64,000 bases of DNA from NCBI GenBank assembly GCA_030247885.1, contig JAPDRO010000022.1:310001-374000 (forward strand), in the 5' to 3' direction. This DNA is from Taxawa tesnikishii (nom. ined.) (lineage: Eukaryota > Ascomycota > Dothideomycetes > Dothideales). Position 1 is the first letter of the stretch. Every line of letters begins with the position of its first letter. Below the pieces are notes generated by a model. That model was not told the origin of the DNA. It made no database searches and worked only from the letters and a program-made list of their open reading frames with translations. This document shows positions 60,571 through 64,000 of the stretch, piece after piece. Made by a program: the position numbers and the translations under genes.

Positions 60571-61990
60571 CGTGACAGACGTCGCGATGTTTGATGCGAG
60601 CGCAGAGGGAAGATGGGCGAGGTGTTAGTGTCAAAGGAAGAGTCACTTCCGGCACGTAGACGAGGCCCTATGCGCCGAGTGATGGAATGAGCATCACGGG
60701 GTTGGCGGAAGCGGCGTCGGTAGAGGGCGGCCAAGAATGCTTTGATATTGGCCAGAAAACACGAACCGGTTGAGGGAAAACTCAAAAGGCTTCGCGCAGG
60801 CTGCTCCGCATTGATTCGAGCCGTGCGGGCGAGAGAGGAAAAGAGATGCTGGCCGGTGGTGCGTTGGTGTGTAGGGGGAAGAGGGAAGACGAAAGGCTAG
60901 TGGGCAGAAAACGGTGGATGATGCGGATGCGTGGACCGAGTTGGTGACCCCTGTCCTGCCGGGCGAGCGAGATATCTTTATGAATACGTGAGCTATTTGA
61001 GAACGGCATTTCGTCGCCTGGCCATGAAGGCTCGAATCCTGTCAGGCCACGTTTCGTCCCTAAATCCTTTCCTCTCAGTCCGAATCTGACGCTCTGCTAC
61101 ATTTCCACTCTCGGAACTGCGAGTCTGCGGTGCTGTCGAGGCAATCCGCATTTGTCCTGTCTTTTGATGTTCTTTGGGACTTTGGCTGCGGTGCTCTCGG
61201 TAAACTTTGATTCGTCTGATTCGACGGCTAGTCCCGTTTTGATCCTGGACAAACAACCATCCGCCGCACTTTTGTCACCTCAGGTCAGGCTCAGCTCCTG
61301 CGCTGGAATCGATTCCAAGACGGCATGGACCGATTGATAAGAAGCCGACTCATTTAGTTTTGCGGCACAGTACGTGGCCTCGACTCAAATCTTCTACGAT
61401 CTTTTATTTCCCGTGTCCTTCTGTGTAGTAGGCGATCATCACGTAGCATGCGCATGACGACCCTTGGGCTGAGCTTCAACATGGCCCTAATGGAGGCGCA
61501 TGATTGGGGGTTACCTGTTGCTCGCAAGAGGGCCGAAGCAAAAGACGTGGGTCCATCGCCATATCTCTGTGGCAGGGGCGGAGCGTGTAGCCGCAAGCGT
61601 TGTGTTTTGCTCGTCGTTCCCTCAAGCGCCGCGGAATCTCTTCGCTCTCCATGCCACTTATCACACACGGCAGTGCCTGTGACTATCGCTACGCAAGGGA
61701 CCAAGCGCCTACCAGTCGCACACGAAAACCAAGCATGGAGCCGAGTCATGCGCGCTGTTCTATGCCAATGGGCCCGTTAGCAAATGCGAGGGTGGTAGGT
61801 CTCTCGGCTGGCGCACCCTGTTCCGTGGGCTTGGTGGAGGTGATGCGGGATCGTGCATACGATCTAAACCGCTTCCAGGGTAGCCCGGTGTTAATCTTTC
61901 ACGACCCTCCGATCTCGAAATGTTCAGACGACTTCACTTCTCGCTCGACTTGTTGCGCCGTCGCACAACATCGCACAGCAAAGTCATGTT
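60571..61990. other. Intergenic, divergent promoters (Snt2 / Dus2)
   Basis: 1.4 kb between opposed start codons. Short overlapping open frames exist on both strands, with no recognisable product. The Snt2 leader probably occupies part of the left side. Confidence 0.55.
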
Positions 61991-63322
61991 ATGTTACGAA
62001 CACTTACACACATCATGACGACCACTCCGAAAAGAGTCCCCATCCCCAAGAATGGCGTCGACTACCGCGGCAAAGTCGTACTGGCCCCAATGGTCAGGTC
62101 AGGCGAACTCCCTTCGAGATTGCTTGCGCTGAAATACGGAGCCGATCTCGTATGGGGCCCTGAGACCATCGACAAAGCCTTGATCGGTACCACCCGGCGC
62201 ACCAATCCCATCACCAATACCGTCGACTTCACTCGCGTCTCCTCCAACGGCTCCAAGAACCCGGCTCTGAACCCGAATCAGAGAGAAAGCGTCATCTACC
62301 GCCTGCACCCAGAGCGCGAAGGAAGACGCCTGATCTACCAAATTGGCACCGCGAACCCGAAGACTGCTGTCGAAGCGGCCAAACTGATCGCTGGAGACGT
62401 AGCTGGTATTGACGTAAATGCCGGTTGTCCAAAACCCTTCAGCACAAGCGGAGGCATGGGCGCAGCGTTGCTACGGACTCCGGACATCTTGGTCTCTATC
62501 CTCGAGGCGCTGGTGAAAGAGATAGGACACCCGTTCGAGATCGGCATCAGTGTCAAGATCCGCCTCCTGGAGACACCCGAGGAAACGGAGAAGTTGGTGC
62601 GCAGGCTTTGCGCTACGGGCATCACGGGTCTTACCATACACTGTCGAACAACGCCGATGCGCCCCAGAGAACGCGCGATCCGCGACCAGCTCGACATGAT
62701 CGCCGAGGTGTGCCACGAAGCTGGTGTTGCGTGCCTGATGAACGGAGACGTGACGTCGCGGGACGAGGCATTGCAGCTCGCCGAGCAACACGGCGCCGAC
62801 GGCGGCATGATCGCGACAGCGGCAGAAACGAACCCGTCCTGCTTCCGCGCCCAGGCAGAAGGCGGCAAAGCGCCCTGGGAGGAGGTGGTGGAGGAATACG
62901 TCAAGACGGCAATGGAAGTGGACAACCGATGGGGAAACACGAAATACCTGTTGGGACAGATGATACCAGGCAAATCGCCCAAATACAGGCAGATGAACCA
63001 GAGCAAGAGCTACAGCGAGCTTGTCAGGATCATGGGTTATGGCGAGGAGTTTGTAAAGATGGCAGACGAGGTCGATGAGAGATTGGAGATTGGCGTTCCC
63101 AGAAAAGAAACGAAGGGAGAGAAGAAAGCGCGCAACAGGGCTCAAAAGGCGGTGGTCGACGAGCGCAGGGAGGACGGCAAAACCAAGGTACCGCAAGAGG
63201 AAAGTAAGGGCTCGTTGAAGAGAAAAGCGGACGAGGCCGATCTCGACAACATGCCGCTGGACATTGCGCGCCAGGGCGGGCCAGGTTCAGTCACTGAACA
63301 GGCCTCTGTGCTGGCGGTATAG
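61991..63322 (+). CDS. SMM1: tRNA-dihydrouridine synthase Dus2/Smm1 type
   Basis: One exon with a clean frame. 443 residues from the Met at 61991, or 435 from the Met at 62015; the second start is just before the conserved part and equally possible. The TIM-barrel flavoenzyme motifs are VVLAPMVRSGELPSRLLAL, GADLVWGPE, DVNAGCPKPFS with the catalytic Cys146, ITGLTIHCRTT (FMN contact), CLMNGDVTS and GGMIATAAETNPSCF. A Lys/Glu-rich tail follows (RKETKGEKKARNRAQKA). Family knowledge: Dus2 reduces uridine 20 in the D-loop of cytosolic tRNAs with NADPH and FMN. The length and the NAGCPK/HCRTT signatures separate it from Dus1, Dus3 and Dus4. It is convergent with Fan1 (178 bp gap) and divergent from Snt2. 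Confidence 0.95.
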   Translation: MLRTLTHIMTTTPKRVPIPKNGVDYRGKVVLAPMVRSGELPSRLLALKYGADLVWGPETIDKALIGTTRRTNPITNTVDFTRVSSNGSKNPALNPNQRESVIYRLHPEREGRRLIYQIGTANPKTAVEAAKLIAGDVAGIDVNAGCPKPFSTSGGMGAALLRTPDILVSILEALVKEIGHPFEIGISVKIRLLETPEETEKLVRRLCATGITGLTIHCRTTPMRPRERAIRDQLDMIAEVCHEAGVACLMNGDVTSRDEALQLAEQHGADGGMIATAAETNPSCFRAQAEGGKAPWEEVVEEYVKTAMEVDNRWGNTKYLLGQMIPGKSPKYRQMNQSKSYSELVRIMGYGEEFVKMADEVDERLEIGVPRKETKGEKKARNRAQKAVVDERREDGKTKVPQEESKGSLKRKADEADLDNMPLDIARQGGPGSVTEQASVLAV

Positions 63323-63500
63323 ATGGAAGTTGACATGTCACGAACGTTGCATTTAGCGAGGGCTGGCGTTTCCATGCATCAGCAGGCGTCAAGCACGGTC
63401 TGCTCAAAGATGCAGTAGGCGAACGGGTTGAGATTCTTTCATGCATAACTTCATCGTTTCTCCGATACCGTCCCTCAACCAACCTCTCTCTCAAACCCGC

Positions 63501-64000
63501 TCAATCGACTTCCCTCACCTCGCTCGCCAGCGCGTTGCAGAGTTCGACTCTGATGCCTGCACCGCTGAGCACATCAATCCACAACCTCTGCGTATCACTC
63601 AAGCGATCGTTCTCGCTCTTGACCTCGGCAAACATGACCTCGCCGCCCTTCCCGTCCACTTCCTCCTTCCAGAGGAACAAATCCGGCACCCCGCCGCCCC
63701 TCTGCGCATACTCCTGCGCCTGCACCTTACAGACGGCGCTCAACGCCGCCGGCGGAAACGCTTTAGCGATACTCAACAAATCGGCCAATTCATAGCTCCA
63801 ATCCAAGCCCACAACGCACGTCCTCTTCTCGCTCTGCTCCCTCCAAACACGCTCAACGATGCTGCCCGCGTCGCCGTTGCTGATCTCGTTCAAGCGCGCG
63901 TTGATCTCGGAGATGCGGCTGGGGAAGAAGGCGTCCGTGTGCAGGTCCAATGGACACGTCTGGTACGGCGTTTGGAACACGTTGGGCATGTACAGGAACA
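63501..64000 (-). CDS. FAN1: Fan1-type nuclease, C-terminal VRR-NUC domain (5' part off window)
   Basis: Open to the right edge, so only the last 165 or so residues are present. The frame enters at the edge as FLYMPNVFQTPYQTCPLDL, which matches the region just before the nuclease core of Fanconi-associated nuclease 1. It continues through DAFFPSRISEINARL to the VRR-NUC core: GGGVPDLFLWKEE, then VMFAEVKSENDRLSDTQRLW, giving the PD-(D/E)xK pattern (Asp in VPDLF, Glu and Lys in AEVKS). The end is WIDVLSGAGIRVELCNA. Family knowledge: Fan1 is a structure-specific 5' flap endo/exonuclease in interstrand crosslink repair in the nucleus. The Met in YMPN is internal, not the start. No frame break is seen in the part present. 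Confidence 0.86.
   Translation of the reverse strand, partial: FLYMPNVFQTPYQTCPLDLHTDAFFPSRISEINARLNEISNGDAGSIVERVWREQSEKRTCVVGLDWSYELADLLSIAKAFPPAALSAVCKVQAQEYAQRGGGVPDLFLWKEEVDGKGGEVMFAEVKSENDRLSDTQRLWIDVLSGAGIRVELCNALASEVREVD

Noticed and set aside
61015-61050. tRNA-like B-box (GGCTCGAATCC)
   Set aside because: No matching T-stem, no anticodon arm and no acceptor stem around it.

Overview
The window is nuclear DNA of a filamentous ascomycete (Pezizomycotina; Dothideomycetes is a guess from gene style only). The evidence is protein-coding genes on both strands split by short introns of about 40-130 nt (one candidate of about 180 nt), GT-AG ends (a few GC-AG), CTAAC/CTGAC branch points, and products typical of such fungi (Snt2, Hbs1, CAP10 transferase, CE16-like esterase, DUF3659/LEA giant protein, fungal ABCG half-transporter, Fan1). 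No rRNA, tRNA, CRISPR array or bacterial-style operon was seen, and no intact transposon.

Layout, left to right. 1-734 (+): 3' part of cyclophilin H. 1314-4330 (-): U5 snRNP GTPase Snu114, convergent with it. 4688-6050 (+): cytosolic acetoacetyl-CoA thiolase, divergent from Snu114. 6470-7534 (+): rhodanese/Cdc25-like protein. 8172-9181 (-): secreted GDSL esterase. 10141-11974 (+): CAP10-type glycosyltransferase. 12859-17196 (+): very acidic, repetitive protein with a basic coiled-coil end. 17480-19347 (-): CCCH zinc-finger protein. 20219-22341 (-): CorA-like membrane protein. 22810-28919 (-): about 2,000-residue DUF3659/LEA repeat protein. 28.9-32.3 kb: gene-poor. 32322-33985 (-): secreted histidine acid phosphatase. 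34677-37721 (+): Hbs1. 40670-42663 (-): ABCG half-transporter. 45103-47378 (+): class V aminotransferase resembling the NifS part of molybdenum-cofactor sulfurase. 50231-51568 (-): mitochondrial-type short-chain dehydrogenase. 52771-54868 (-): two helix-turn-helix modules of transposase type fused to a His/Met/Gln-rich tail. 55300-60570 (-): Snt2 chromatin protein. 61991-63322 (+): tRNA dihydrouridine synthase Dus2. 63501-64000 (-): C-terminal nuclease domain of Fan1, cut by the window edge.

The genes do not form one pathway. Small functional groupings are two tri-snRNP proteins side by side (cyclophilin H and Snu114), translation and tRNA quality (Hbs1, Dus2), and secretory or cell-surface functions (esterase, CAP10, phosphatase, ABCG).

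The most striking feature of the window is technical or evolutionary. About twenty reading-frame breaks occur in twelve otherwise well-conserved genes. Almost all are a single base missing from a homopolymer of 3-5 nt, and adding one base at each makes the exon arithmetic close exactly. Snu114, the thiolase, cyclophilin H, the ABCG transporter and Dus2 have none. Uncorrected homopolymer errors in the assembly are the simplest reading. The spans given below treat each such gene as one locus.
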